The notes: generated from the letters alone by a model not told the origin. A stretch of DNA of 64,000 bases from CAYRAV01 sp964422365 (GCA_964422365.1 CAYRAV010000008.1:10978-74977), one strand, 5' to 3'; positions 35,780-44,399 are shown, counted from the first letter of the stretch. Numbers and translations: made by a program.

Positions 35780-35976
35780 TATCCAATAAAGAAAATGTTT
35801 TAACCAACCTCCCCTAAATGGCTCAAAGCATTTTACAAATTGGTCATGTTTTTTTAATCAGAATCCCCCTCTGATTCAAAAAACATGGTACGAAGGAAAA
35901 ATAAAATACTTATCCTCCCCTAAATGGCTGCCATGACAATCTTATTATGATATTACATGGCAGCCTCTTTCTTTTC
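35780..35976 (+). ncRNA. Candidate small RNA with three C-rich single-stranded motifs
   Basis: No ORF fits here. CCTCCCCTAAATGGCT occurs twice, exactly, at 35808-35823 and 35914-35929. Between them lies a hairpin (35845-35861 with 35870-35887) whose loop is ATCCCCC. The segment ends in a terminator stem GGCTGCCATG/CATGGCAGCC followed by TCTTTCTTTT. A possible -10 TATACT is at 35769-35774. C-rich loops complementary to Shine-Dalgarno sequences are the hallmark of several Firmicutes regulatory RNAs, so a trans-acting RNA is inferred. The 5' end is uncertain and no known family is recognised. Confidence 0.5.
35926..35974 (+). terminator. Intrinsic terminator of the candidate small RNA
   Basis: GGCTGCCATG (35926-35935) pairs with CATGGCAGCC (35956-35965), followed by TCTTTCTTTT. 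No plus-strand protein gene precedes it within 2 kb, which supports a non-coding transcript. Confidence 0.75.
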
Positions 35977-36045
35977 CATTGTTCTATTTTTCACAATTTT
36001 TTCAATTATCACACAGTTTTTTTTCCATTTTTTACAATTACTATG

Positions 36046-36074
36046 TTTACATTTCATATTTTGTTTGTTATACT
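36046..36074 (+). promoter_or_regulatory. Candidate ndk promoter
   Basis: TTTACA, 17 bases, then TATACT. The next 225 bases, before the ndk RBS, are a family 3 repeat, so the mRNA would carry a long structured leader. Confidence 0.55.
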
Positions 36075-36087
36075 AAATATATCATTT

Positions 36088-36313
36088 ATTGCAGTTCAAC
36101 CATGCAGAAATAATATATAATCTGCACAAAGAGTCCTGCTCATTAAGGACAGATTGTATTACTATTTCTGCAGAGCAGACACCCGCATAAATATGATTAC
36201 AGCCAATTCCGAACTTTTTATTTAAAATGGATATGCGGCAATCATACCATCTGGGTATACTACAATAGATATGCTTCATACTAAAAAAAGTATGAATGAC
36301 TGAACTGTAACTA
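36088..36313. repeat. Family 3 palindromic element in the ndk leader
   Basis: The left end GCAGTTCAACCATGCAGAAA resembles the right end read inward, TTACAGTTCAGTCATTCATA. The left part also folds on itself: TGCAGAAATAATATATAATC against GATTGTATTACTATTTCTGC (36105-36174). It lies between a promoter-like site and the ndk RBS. Related ends occur near 4290 and 35603. Confidence 0.5.
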
Positions 36314-36340
36314 TAATTTAGATTGAGAGGAGTTATGTTT

Positions 36341-36769
36341 ATGGCAGAATTAACTTTAGCACTGGTAAAACCTGATGGGGTTGAGGGAAATCATGTTGGA
36401 GAAATTTTACAAGCTTATGAAAATGCTGATTTGAAAATTCGTGCATTAAAAATGATTAAAATCAATAAAGAATTTGCAAGACAACATTATATCGACCTTA
36501 AAGACAAACCATTTTATGGAGAATTAGTAGATTTTATATCCAGAAGTCCATTGGTTGCATTAATTTTAGAGGGTGATAATGCTGTAGACACTGTACGAAG
36601 CGTAAACGGTGCGACTGATCCAACAGAAGCCGCTCTTGGCACTATCCGTAACAAGTATGCTACCGGAAAAACAGAAAACACTGTGCATGGTTCTGATTCT
36701 GTGGAACATGCCAAACGTGAAATATCCATGTGGTTTCCTGAATTTTTGAATTCTTACCTAGATGATTAG
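36341..36769 (+). CDS. ndk: Nucleoside diphosphate kinase
   Basis: 142 residues. Transfers the gamma phosphate from ATP to other NDPs through a phosphohistidine. LALVKPDGVEGNHVGEI opens the fold; RSVNGATDPTEAALGTIR binds nucleotide; the catalytic His116 is in NTVHGSDSVEHA. The frame is open to 36323, but AGGAG is 8 bases before ATG 36341 and the family start is MAELTLALVKPDG. A terminator follows. Confidence 0.96.
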   Translation: MAELTLALVKPDGVEGNHVGEILQAYENADLKIRALKMIKINKEFARQHYIDLKDKPFYGELVDFISRSPLVALILEGDNAVDTVRSVNGATDPTEAALGTIRNKYATGKTENTVHGSDSVEHAKREISMWFPEFLNSYLDD

Positions 36770-36785
36770 TTCACAACTCTATATG

Positions 36786-36830
36786 AAAAGGATTGCGTAT
36801 CATTAATTTCTATAAGCAATCCTTTTCTTT
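36786..36830 (+). terminator. Intrinsic terminator after ndk
   Basis: AAAAGGATTGC (36786-36796) pairs with GCAATCCTTTT (36816-36826), followed by CTTTT. Confidence 0.9.
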
Positions 36831-36835
36831 TATCT

Positions 36836-36872
36836 AGAGCGTGTTTGAAAATTGCTTGTTACAAGATGTGCG
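36836..36872. repeat. Left end of dispersed repeat family 1
   Basis: AGAGCGTGTTTGAAAATTGC followed by TTGTTACAAGATGTGCGTC matches the left end of the 25667 element. It stops about 20 bases before the RBS of the small membrane protein, so it may have brought or replaced that gene's promoter region. Confidence 0.65.
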
Positions 36873-36907
36873 TCTACTCACAGAAATAAACCAGGAGGTC
36901 CTATTAC

Positions 36908-37165
36908 ATGAAAAACATAAAACGTATTCTTGCTTGGATTGGCATTATTTTACTGCTATCCTTATATATTGTCACATTTATTGTATCCTTTTACAAACCA
37001 GCGGTTACAAGCGGTCTGCTTATGGCATGTATCTTTGCTACCATTGCCCTGCCATGCCTGTTGTATGCATTTCAACTGATTTACCGTGTATTAAAAAACA
37101 CTCATCCTGACAATACTATAAATCAGTATAAGCAAATTGATGTGCAAAAACAAAAAGAGCATTGA
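36908..37165 (+). CDS. Small two-segment membrane protein
   Basis: 85 residues. Two hydrophobic segments (about 8-30 and 34-62) with a positive N-terminus (MKNIKR) and a polar C-terminal tail rich in Gln and Lys. Not assigned to a family. CAGGAGGTCCTATTAC before ATG 36908 is a strong RBS and a terminator follows, which supports a real gene. Confidence 0.7.
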   Translation: MKNIKRILAWIGIILLLSLYIVTFIVSFYKPAVTSGLLMACIFATIALPCLLYAFQLIYRVLKNTHPDNTINQYKQIDVQKQKEH

Positions 37166-37171
37166 CACTAT

Positions 37172-37240
37172 CAGAATGTATTTAAAAATTCATTTTCACC
37201 AAATGTATTCTAATCATTTTCAAATACATTCTGTTTTTTA
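37172..37240 (+). terminator. Terminator after the small membrane protein gene
   Basis: CAGAATGTATTT (37172-37183) pairs with AAATACATTCTG (37222-37233), followed by TTTTTT. The loop is long (38 bases). Confidence 0.85.
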
Positions 37241-37277
37241 GGAGTATTGGCTGTACAGATTCTACAATTCCGTTTTC

Positions 37278-38612
37278 CTAATCTGCCTCCCGTCTTAGTT
37301 TTTCCATATATTGTTTCAATTCTCTTTCATATCCATTTTCTGACAAATGATAAAATTGTGTCCCTGCTACTTCATCTGGAAGGTATTGCTGTTTTACATA
37401 ATCATTCTTATAATCATGTGCATATAAATATCCTATTCCATGTCCCAACTTTTTTGCACCACCATAATGGGCATCTTTTAAATATGGTGGAATGGTTTTG
37501 ATTTCTTGTTTTTTTACATTTTCCATTGCCTCATCAATTGCAACGATTGCAGAATTACTTTTTGGTGCACATGCCACATAAGCAGCTGCCTGAGATAACA
37601 CAATTCTTGCTTCTGGCATTCCAAGACGTTCTGCAGCCTGTGCAGCTGCTACTGCCACTACTAATGCCTGCGGATCTGCATTAGAGACATCTTCTGCTGC
37701 ACAAATCATAATCCTTCTGGCAATAAACTTAATATCTTCACCTGCATATAACATCCTTGCCAGATAATATACTGCTGCATCAGGATCAGAACCACGCATA
37801 CTCTTGATAAATGCTGAAACTGTATCATAATGATTATCACCGGATTTATCATATCGAATGTTCCTTTTTTGGATACATTCAGATGCAATATCCAATGTAA
37901 TATGTATCTTTCCATCTTCCGATGGCTCTGTTGTCAAAACCCCTAACTCAATTGCATTTAGTGCTGCTCTTGCATCCCCATTTGCCATATCTGACAGAAA
38001 ATCCAATGCCTCTTCTTCTAATACAGGATGATAGGCACCTAATCCTTTTTCACAATCTGTTACTGCATGTTGGAGCAATACTTTAATATCCTCCTGCTTC
38101 AGGCTTTTCAATTCAAATATAATAGAACGGGATAATAGAGCTCCATTTACCTCAAAATATGGATTTTCTGTAGTTGCCCCAATTAAAATAACAGTCCCAT
38201 CCTCCACAAAAGGCAAAAGATAATCCTGCTGCCCTTTGTTAAATCTGTGAATCTCATCTATAAATAATATGCTTTTCTTTCCATACATTCCCATATTATT
38301 TTTTGCTTTTTTCACAAGTTCTTCCATATCCTTTTTTCCTGCCGAAGTAGCATTAATCTGCATAAATTCTGCACTGGTCGTATTTGCAATCACTTTTGCA
38401 ATTGTAGTTTTCCCTGTTCCCGGAGGTCCGTAAAAAATAACAGAATTTAATTTATCTGCCTTAATGGCTCTGTACAATAATTTATCTTTTCCAATAATAT
38501 GTTTCTGGCCTACAATTTCATCCAAAGCAGATGGTCTGAGCCTCGAAGCCAGAGGAGATTCTGTTTTCTTTGCATTTTCTCTCATAAAATCAAATAAATT
38601 ATAATCATCCAT
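37278..38612 (-). CDS. rarA: Replication-associated recombination protein A (MgsA/RarA AAA+ ATPase)
   Basis: 444 residues. RarA acts at stalled replication forks, related to clamp loaders. SRLRPSALDEIVGQKHI at the N-terminus, Walker A YGPPGTGKTT (61-70), Walker B ILFIDEIHRF (115-124), sensor 1 GATTENPYFEVN and the arginine finger region LLSRS are present. The C-terminal half carries the tetramerisation domain with MRGSDPDAAVYYLARML and ACAPKSNSA. The upstream protease gene ends one base before its start, so they are coupled. Confidence 0.96.
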   Translation of the reverse strand: MDDYNLFDFMRENAKKTESPLASRLRPSALDEIVGQKHIIGKDKLLYRAIKADKLNSVIFYGPPGTGKTTIAKVIANTTSAEFMQINATSAGKKDMEELVKKAKNNMGMYGKKSILFIDEIHRFNKGQQDYLLPFVEDGTVILIGATTENPYFEVNGALLSRSIIFELKSLKQEDIKVLLQHAVTDCEKGLGAYHPVLEEEALDFLSDMANGDARAALNAIELGVLTTEPSEDGKIHITLDIASECIQKRNIRYDKSGDNHYDTVSAFIKSMRGSDPDAAVYYLARMLYAGEDIKFIARRIMICAAEDVSNADPQALVVAVAAAQAAERLGMPEARIVLSQAAAYVACAPKSNSAIVAIDEAMENVKKQEIKTIPPYLKDAHYGGAKKLGHGIGYLYAHDYKNDYVKQQYLPDEVAGTQFYHLSENGYERELKQYMEKLRREAD

Positions 38613-38613
38613 C

Positions 38614-39198
38614 TTATTTTCCCTTACAAATATTTTCTATATCTGATAACCTTTCTGAATCATTTTCGTTTTTTCTGTAAATATAATCTATTTCCATCTC
38701 TTTTCCATGTTTCTTCCACCACATATCTCTCATTTTATAATCAGGCAGTATTTTCCCTACTTCATTCCAAAACGCCTGTGAATGATTCATCTGTTTCAAA
38801 TGACATAATTCATGTACAACAATATAATCAACCATTTCTATAGGTGCCATGATACACTTCCAATTAAAATTCAAATTATGTTTTGAAGAGCAGCTCCCCC
38901 ATCTGGTTTTCTGTTCTTTGATTCGTATGGTACCTATTTTCTCATTAACATAGGGCTGATAAAATTGAACCCTTTCATAAATTATCTTTTTTGCCTGACA
39001 GCGATACCACTGCACTATGGTTTCACGAATAATTTTCTTACTCATAGAAGGTGTTTGCAGAATCCATTTTCTCTGTTCACTTTCTGAAATACACATAGAA
39101 ATCTTCTCTTCTGCTGGAACTTTTTTGATTTTTATAGAATAACTCTTACCTAATAAAAAATATTCTTCGCCATTACAATATCTTCTCTTATCAATCAT
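38614..39198 (-). CDS. YgjP-like metallopeptidase (DUF45)
   Basis: 194 residues. The metal motif is VVHELCHLKQMNH (127-139), an HExxH plus third ligand downstream, preceded by KTRWGSCSSKHNLNFNW, the signature of the YgjP/WLM-related group. The rest of the fold is as expected. The family's substrates are poorly known. GAAAGGGG lies 11 bases before ATG 39198. One base separates its stop from rarA. Confidence 0.88.
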   Translation of the reverse strand: MIDKRRYCNGEEYFLLGKSYSIKIKKVPAEEKISMCISESEQRKWILQTPSMSKKIIRETIVQWYRCQAKKIIYERVQFYQPYVNEKIGTIRIKEQKTRWGSCSSKHNLNFNWKCIMAPIEMVDYIVVHELCHLKQMNHSQAFWNEVGKILPDYKMRDMWWKKHGKEMEIDYIYRKNENDSERLSDIENICKGK

Positions 39199-39367
39199 AC
39201 CTCTATTTTCCCCTTTCTAAATCAGTTACCATTTCCTGCGTTTTCCACTCGGTCCTAAAACAAAATCAAATACCTCCGCAGTAAGCTGACAAGACATCAA
39301 ATTTCCATCACTCTACTTGCTATTCATGAAAAAAGGTGTTATACTCTTGTCAGAAAACATAGGCATT

Positions 39368-39414
39368 TACAAAACTCTATTTACTTTGTGAATGTTACCT
39401 AGAGTTTTGCAATT
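39368..39414. promoter_or_regulatory. Hairpin upstream of the DUF4250 gene
   Basis: ACAAAACTCTA and TAGAGTTTTG form a 10-bp stem around a 23-base loop, about 40 bases before the DUF4250 RBS. It may be an attenuator or operator; there is no T-run. Confidence 0.4.
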
Positions 39415-39454
39415 ACCTATTGTAAGAAAACAAACTGAAAGGAGCACATACAAA

Positions 39455-39631
39455 ATGACAATTCCAAAAGATCCTATCATTCTCTTAAGTTTTATTAACA
39501 CACATCTTAGGGACAATTTTTCTTCTTTAGAAGAGCTTTGCGATTCATTTATGATAAACAAGGAAGAATTAATACAAAAATTACATTCTATTGATTATCA
39601 TTACAATCATAATACCAATCAGTTTATATAA
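39455..39631 (+). CDS. DUF4250 small protein
   Basis: 58 residues. IPKDPIILLSFINTHLRDNF, then SSLEELCDSFMINKEELIQK and a final DYHYNHNTNQF match DUF4250, a small family of helical proteins found mostly in Clostridia, of unknown function. The frame is open to 39392, but GAAAGGAGCACATACAAA before ATG 39455 marks the start. Confidence 0.85.
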   Translation: MTIPKDPIILLSFINTHLRDNFSSLEELCDSFMINKEELIQKLHSIDYHYNHNTNQFI

Positions 39632-39661
39632 ACCTCAAATCAATGGTAAAAAGCTGTAATT

Positions 39662-40312
39662 TTAAAAGAAAAGTACTTCTTTTTGTATCATGCCATAATA
39701 TACCTTATCTAACATCTCTATCCTTGCTTTACCTGCAGTTGCTTCTGTAACCTTTTTCTCAAAACTATCTGTTTCTGCTATAGGCACTACTAGATACATC
39801 TGCACTTTATCTGTATATAATGTATCAATTGTAGTCAATCCCATCTGCCCAACAATATACTGAAGCTTTCCTATTCCATTATAGTCTGTATCAATACAAT
39901 ATTTTTTGCCTAAGCATTTTTCTACCATCACACTGTGTTCTATTCCTTCTTTTACTGCATTTGCATATGCTCTTACGAGCCCTCCTGTTCCTAATAAAGT
40001 TCCTCCAAAGTACCTCGTTACAATTACCAATATGTTGTGAATATCCTCTCCAAGCAATACATCCAACATAGGTTTTCCTGCTGTTCCCGATGGCTCTCCA
40101 TCATCACTGCATCGCTGAATATCATGATTTTCTCCTAGTACATATGCAAAACAATTATGAGTGGCATCCCAATATTTTTTTCGCGTTCTATCCAAAATTT
40201 CGTTTGCCTCTTCTTCACTTGCAATAGGAAATGTGGTAGCAATAAATCGTGATTTTTTCTCTATAATCTCTCCTTCTCCTCCTTGATATATAATAAAATA
40301 ACGTTCTTTCAT
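39662..40312 (-). CDS. IMPACT/YigZ-family protein
   Basis: 216 residues. The UPF0029 N-terminal domain shows as EIIEKKSRFIATTFPI, ATHNCFAYVLG, SDDGEPSGTAGKPMLDVL and VTRYFGGTLLGTGGLVRAY; a DUF1949 ferredoxin-like domain follows (about 140-205). YigZ-type proteins are linked to translation regulation by relationship to eukaryotic IMPACT, but bacterial function is uncertain. AGGAGTGTTAGAATAG precedes ATG 40312. Convergent with the DUF4250 gene. Confidence 0.93.
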   Translation of the reverse strand: MKERYFIIYQGGEGEIIEKKSRFIATTFPIASEEEANEILDRTRKKYWDATHNCFAYVLGENHDIQRCSDDGEPSGTAGKPMLDVLLGEDIHNILVIVTRYFGGTLLGTGGLVRAYANAVKEGIEHSVMVEKCLGKKYCIDTDYNGIGKLQYIVGQMGLTTIDTLYTDKVQMYLVVPIAETDSFEKKVTEATAGKARIEMLDKVYYGMIQKEVLFF

Positions 40313-40575
40313 CTATTCTAACACTCCTGTTAAATTTTTTCTTTGCTTTTTCATTGGAAACTTTTTTCTTTCATATTTTCCATAGCATCCATCTCATTAT
40401 TATGGTAGCATGAAAACTTCTTAATATCAATAAATTTTATAAACTGTGAATATGATAGTTTTATTTCATCAACAGGTGAAATCTTTTTCCCAAGAGCATT
40501 ACTCTCCAAATCTCAACACAGCCATCGCTATGCCTGTTTCCATGTATCAGTTTCTTATTTTTTGTCATATTAACG

Positions 40576-40656
40576 AATGGCGAGCAATTTGTGGGGGATT
40601 TGTCCTAAATTCATCAGGTACAGCAGCTACATGAAATGAATTTGGGGTGCTGTCAC
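40576..40656. repeat. Degraded core copy of repeat family 1
   Basis: ATTTGTCCTAAATTCAT (40598-40614) and ATGAATTTGGGG (40636-40647) match the inner palindrome of the 25667 element, with the intervening GGTACAGCAGCTACATGAA also similar. The rest of the 352-base spacer 40313-40664 holds nothing else recognisable. Confidence 0.55.
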
Positions 40657-40664
40657 GACAGTTC

Positions 40665-41120
40665 CTAACATTCTTCAATATATACTTTCTCTTCATGTAA
40701 TTTTGCATTTTCAAACAGAGTTAGCATTTTAGAAAATACTTCCTTGATTTCACTTTTCCAGTCATCTGATATATAATGATACTTTTCATCATTCAGTTTA
40801 TCTAAATCAACCTTTTGTAAAATGGAAATTTCCCTGTCCAAATGATCAATTACTGTTTTTTCCCACCAATCAGTACAAATGCACCATTGTGCTGCAATAC
40901 CAACAGCTTCATTAAAACAAGTCAATTCCAAATCAAACAAAATTTCCATAATGGGATCAAAATATCCAACCCAAATTCTCAATTCTATATTAGAAGAACA
41001 AATAACTATCTCTGGTTCTCCTTCAAAACCACTATAAAAGTCAATCATTTTCATTTTCTTATCTCTTATATGTCCAGAATATTCAAAATTCTTCTCCATC
41101 ATCAAAATGTAATTTTTCAT
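40665..41120 (-). CDS. Hypothetical protein
   Basis: 151 residues, acidic, no membrane segment. It has a beta-rich first half (EPEIVICSSNIELRIWVGYF), a Cys/Trp-rich centre (WCICTDWWEKTVIDHL) and helices to the end. The composition and size resemble immunity-type proteins, but no family is recognised. It begins 4 bases after the ATP-grasp stop and has no clear RBS, so translation is probably coupled to it. Confidence 0.6.
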   Translation of the reverse strand: MKNYILMMEKNFEYSGHIRDKKMKMIDFYSGFEGEPEIVICSSNIELRIWVGYFDPIMEILFDLELTCFNEAVGIAAQWCICTDWWEKTVIDHLDREISILQKVDLDKLNDEKYHYISDDWKSEIKEVFSKMLTLFENAKLHEEKVYIEEC

Positions 41121-41124
41121 TTAC

Positions 41125-41979
41125 TTATTTAAAGCATTGACTCAATACTCTAAAAAAAGCTTCATAATCCTGTGTTTCAGATAAGCCGGAAACCTGTCCG
41201 TCCCCAGCTTCGATGATTCTCCACGATCCATCTTCTAGTTCTACATAGTCTATTGTATAAAAGCAGCCCGGTAATGACTTGTATTTCTCTAATAATTCCT
41301 GAGGAGGTGCTGGAGTATATGCTCCTTGTCCAGAATTCCTACTTATAGTTGCAATTTCATGGTTGATATAATAGACACGATATTCATTTGTTTTCGTATC
41401 ATAGTGCTTTAATGGCAAAAATTCCTTGATACATATTCCGCCTGTGAATAAATCACCACGATATTGATAAAATATTTCCATCCACTGATTAAATTCCTGT
41501 TGTGTAATTGTATGATCAAAGTAACTTGGAAATTCTGTACCTTTTACTGATTTCACATAATCTTTTACCATAAATTTTGAAAAAACTTTCTTAATTTCAT
41601 CAATTGGAATATTAGTTCCTTTTGGATAAATAAACATTTTAGCTGTATCAGCCTCTACCAAAGGATACACATTAGGAAAAACATGAAACATTTGATATTC
41701 ATCAGGTGAAGTAACCAATCTTATATTCATTGCAAATAATTCTTCATAAAACTGTTTATACTGCTCCGGTTTCATCATCCAGCCGCGATATACTGCCTTC
41801 ATAACCATCCCAGGGGTTTCACTAAGTATTAATGTTCCCTCATTAAACCATTTTTCATAACTAAAAATAATGGTTTTGTACAATTTGGTATGTTCCACTG
41901 CATCATATTCACTTTGTAAATCTTCATCTACCTTTTTGCTATGAAAAAAGCTGGATGGAAATAATATGATATCTAACAT
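41125..41979 (-). CDS. ATP-grasp domain protein (R2K-like)
   Basis: 284 residues. The N-terminal pre-ATP-grasp part has YRGWMMKPEQYKQFY and VTSPDEYQMFHVFPNVYPLV. The ATP-grasp core shows KFMVKDYVKSVKG, EYRVYYINHEIATISRNS and the metal-binding TIDYVELEDGSWRIIEAGDGQ. This order matches the R2K (RimK-related) clade, of which some members are in phages or next to peptide-modifying genes. It should form an amide bond using ATP; the substrates are unknown. GAGGTGAGAAA precedes ATG 41979. It probably forms an operon with 40665. Confidence 0.75.
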   Translation of the reverse strand: MLDIILFPSSFFHSKKVDEDLQSEYDAVEHTKLYKTIIFSYEKWFNEGTLILSETPGMVMKAVYRGWMMKPEQYKQFYEELFAMNIRLVTSPDEYQMFHVFPNVYPLVEADTAKMFIYPKGTNIPIDEIKKVFSKFMVKDYVKSVKGTEFPSYFDHTITQQEFNQWMEIFYQYRGDLFTGGICIKEFLPLKHYDTKTNEYRVYYINHEIATISRNSGQGAYTPAPPQELLEKYKSLPGCFYTIDYVELEDGSWRIIEAGDGQVSGLSETQDYEAFFRVLSQCFK

Positions 41980-42066
41980 TTTCTCACCTCATTTTATTAT
42001 TCATTCAACGTTTCTACTTATGCTATCGAACATCTGGTACAATTTGACTATTTCTAATTAGTATTA

Positions 42067-42561
42067 CTAAAAATAGAACATAATTGGTTTATGGCCATAC
42101 AAAGGAATATAACTATTTTCCATCCAATCTTGTTTTTTCTCAATTTGTCCGGATTCTAATCCAAAAAAGCCACTATGTATAAAAATACTCTGTTCCATAT
42201 TTTGTTTCGAATAAAGATCTATCTGTAATGCCTCATATACATTTTTTTCCTTATTTCCGATTACACCTATCCTTTTGACAAACCAATCTGCATATTCACA
42301 ATTATTTATAATAAATTTAGATATATCAATTTTATAGGGTATTTCTCTATCAAAATGATAATCTTCTTCATCACTGATTTTTATTTTTATCTGTCCTTCA
42401 TATAATACATCTTCTATCTTTAACAGCCTTTTACCAATATATAAACATAAATATCCCGGATTCAGTATCAATTCATTATCCATTCCTTCATCGTATACAT
42501 AAGAATATATATTCTTTAATTGTTCATCATATAGTTCTCTTATCTCCATTTCTATATTCAT
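42067..42561 (-). CDS. Hypothetical protein
   Basis: 164 residues from ATG 42561 (RBS GGAG 10 bases upstream; the frame opens at 42603 without one). Soluble and acidic, with alternating strands: YLCLYIGKRLLKIEDVLYEG, IKIKISDEEDYHFD, ADWFVKRIGVIG and a C-terminal YIPLYGHKPIMFYF. No family recognised. It lies between the second HEAT-like gene and the ATP-grasp gene in the same direction. Confidence 0.6.
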   Translation of the reverse strand: MNIEMEIRELYDEQLKNIYSYVYDEGMDNELILNPGYLCLYIGKRLLKIEDVLYEGQIKIKISDEEDYHFDREIPYKIDISKFIINNCEYADWFVKRIGVIGNKEKNVYEALQIDLYSKQNMEQSIFIHSGFFGLESGQIEKKQDWMENSYIPLYGHKPIMFYF

Positions 42562-42701
42562 CTGTTTCCGACTCCAATTCTTTATTCTTTGTGTTCTTTT
42601 CATTGTACTGACAGGCAGATTTCAATACTCTCCATATTAGTCAGAAAATAATTCATTTTATTTTCCATATCTTCTTTTATTTTTTCGAATTCCCACTTCT
42701 A

Positions 42702-44273
42702 TCATTTCTCTACTAAAAATTTCATATCAAACTGTATCCGTTTCAACAATTGTTTTGGTAACAGATGTTCTGCTTCTTTTAAAGCCCTGTTAATGTCTTC
42801 TTCCTGTTGTTTTGATACTTTTCCATACATATCTCTTGTTTCAATTGCTCTTAAAATCAAGTCTTGATATACTTCAAATTCTTCTCTTATATATAGATTC
42901 AAAAGAAAAGGAAGCCGGTTCCATGAATTCTCCTGTATCAAAAGATTTAACGCATATTTCCTTATATGTGGATACTCATATTGCCTGCAATACTGATACA
43001 ACTTTTTTGCACCATAGTAAATGGTATTGTATCGAATGGCATAATAAGCTGCTTTGGAAACTGCTGGTTCTTTACTTACCAGATATTCTTCGTAGATATC
43101 ATATCCTTCTATTTCTATCGTTTTTGACAATGCTTTTAATGCGGCACATACTACTTTGCTGACAGATGATTTTAAAAACGGCAATAGCAGCTTTCCTTGT
43201 TTCATTCTGCCATTTTCACCAACTCCTATAATGGCAGTCACAGGATTTTCATCTTGTAAATGTTCTATGTAAAAATCTAAAATGGAAATATCTGAATGAT
43301 GTCTGATAATGTATGCTGCCAGTTCTCTCACACTTTTATTTTCATCTAATAACATCATTTCCAAACCAATCCAGTAATCTTTGGCAGCAGAATATTTATA
43401 TTCCATTGCTCTTCTTCTTACAATACCACTTTTATTTTTTAAATATCCTTCTATCTCTTCCTCTGTGCAGTTATAATATTGCAATATTCCTGTAATCAAA
43501 ATCTGCTTGCAAAAACTATGCTTTTCACTTTCTAACAAATACTTCATATTGGAAATATTTAATATTTTCTTTTCTACCAGTAGTTTGTATATAATCTTTC
43601 GTGTTTCGAATTCATAATATCTGATTTTATACAATGAAATGTCTGGTAATGTCTCTGCTATTCTGTCATAAAATACTTGTGATAGCACTTCTATATTCTC
43701 ATAATCAATTCTGCTTGAACGACTTAATTTTTTCATATGCTGCACAGCCAGAAACAACTCTGCTGCAGAACAATTTTCTATTTTATTCAATACCAGTGAG
43801 AACATAGTCTTTCTAATCTGTTCTACCCAGTCATTTGCTCTTAGCAACATATATCCCAGTGTATTTGGATAATAATACAATTCTTTTGAGCAGATTTCAC
43901 GAAAATATCCATTCGGATGAAAACTGCCAGCAATAAGAACATACACATAATCTTTCTCCGAATCAAACCACGTTTTTTTCCTTCTGATATCAATCGTTTT
44001 CCAATCCACAAACCATTCCAAAGAAGTATATTCTCGAAATCTTTCACTTAATGCAATCATATATTTTGCTGTTTTATCCTTTAAATGAGCCTTAATCGCA
44101 TGACCAGCTTTTTTAACCAGTTCCCTGTTTTCTAAAGAAAAAGCTTCATAGACAATCTTCAAATAAGACTTGTCTCCTGATTCTAATTTTTCTATTGCTT
44201 CATATATCTTATTTTCCAATGATGCACCATGACTTTTATCATAAACTTCTATCAGACATTGTTTATCAGGCAT
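42702..44273 (-). CDS. HEAT-like repeat protein
   Basis: 523 residues, almost entirely helical, with repeated helix pairs such as SGIVRRRAMEYKYSAAKDYW, LDENKSVRELAAYIIRHHS, SSVSKVVCAALKALSK and SKEPAVSKAAYYAIRY. These are HEAT/ARM-type units that form a protein-binding solenoid. No catalytic motif is visible. It is the second such protein in this run (the first is at 54446). The RBS is weak (AGAAG). A 106-bp hairpin repeat lies directly upstream. Confidence 0.75.
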   Translation of the reverse strand: MPDKQCLIEVYDKSHGASLENKIYEAIEKLESGDKSYLKIVYEAFSLENRELVKKAGHAIKAHLKDKTAKYMIALSERFREYTSLEWFVDWKTIDIRRKKTWFDSEKDYVYVLIAGSFHPNGYFREICSKELYYYPNTLGYMLLRANDWVEQIRKTMFSLVLNKIENCSAAELFLAVQHMKKLSRSSRIDYENIEVLSQVFYDRIAETLPDISLYKIRYYEFETRKIIYKLLVEKKILNISNMKYLLESEKHSFCKQILITGILQYYNCTEEEIEGYLKNKSGIVRRRAMEYKYSAAKDYWIGLEMMLLDENKSVRELAAYIIRHHSDISILDFYIEHLQDENPVTAIIGVGENGRMKQGKLLLPFLKSSVSKVVCAALKALSKTIEIEGYDIYEEYLVSKEPAVSKAAYYAIRYNTIYYGAKKLYQYCRQYEYPHIRKYALNLLIQENSWNRLPFLLNLYIREEFEVYQDLILRAIETRDMYGKVSKQQEEDINRALKEAEHLLPKQLLKRIQFDMKFLVEK

Positions 44274-44293
44274 TTTTTCAACTTCTTTCTTTT

Positions 44294-44399
44294 AAAAAGA
44301 AGCTATCACAGTAAAACCAATGATACCATACATCGTTTATAGTTAAAATATTAGCGCTTTAATATGGTATGCTTTTGGTTTAATGTAACAGCTTCTTTT
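44294..44399. repeat. Hairpin repeat family 2, copy A (106 bp)
   Basis: The left arm begins AAAAAGAAGCTATCACAGTA (44294) and continues to ATACCATA at 44330. The right arm, read back from 44399, begins AAAAGAAGCTGTTACATTAA. The arms are about 37 bases each with few mismatches. Copy B is at 58118. On the minus strand it ends in CTTCTTTTT and could terminate the uppS-like transcript. Confidence 0.7.
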
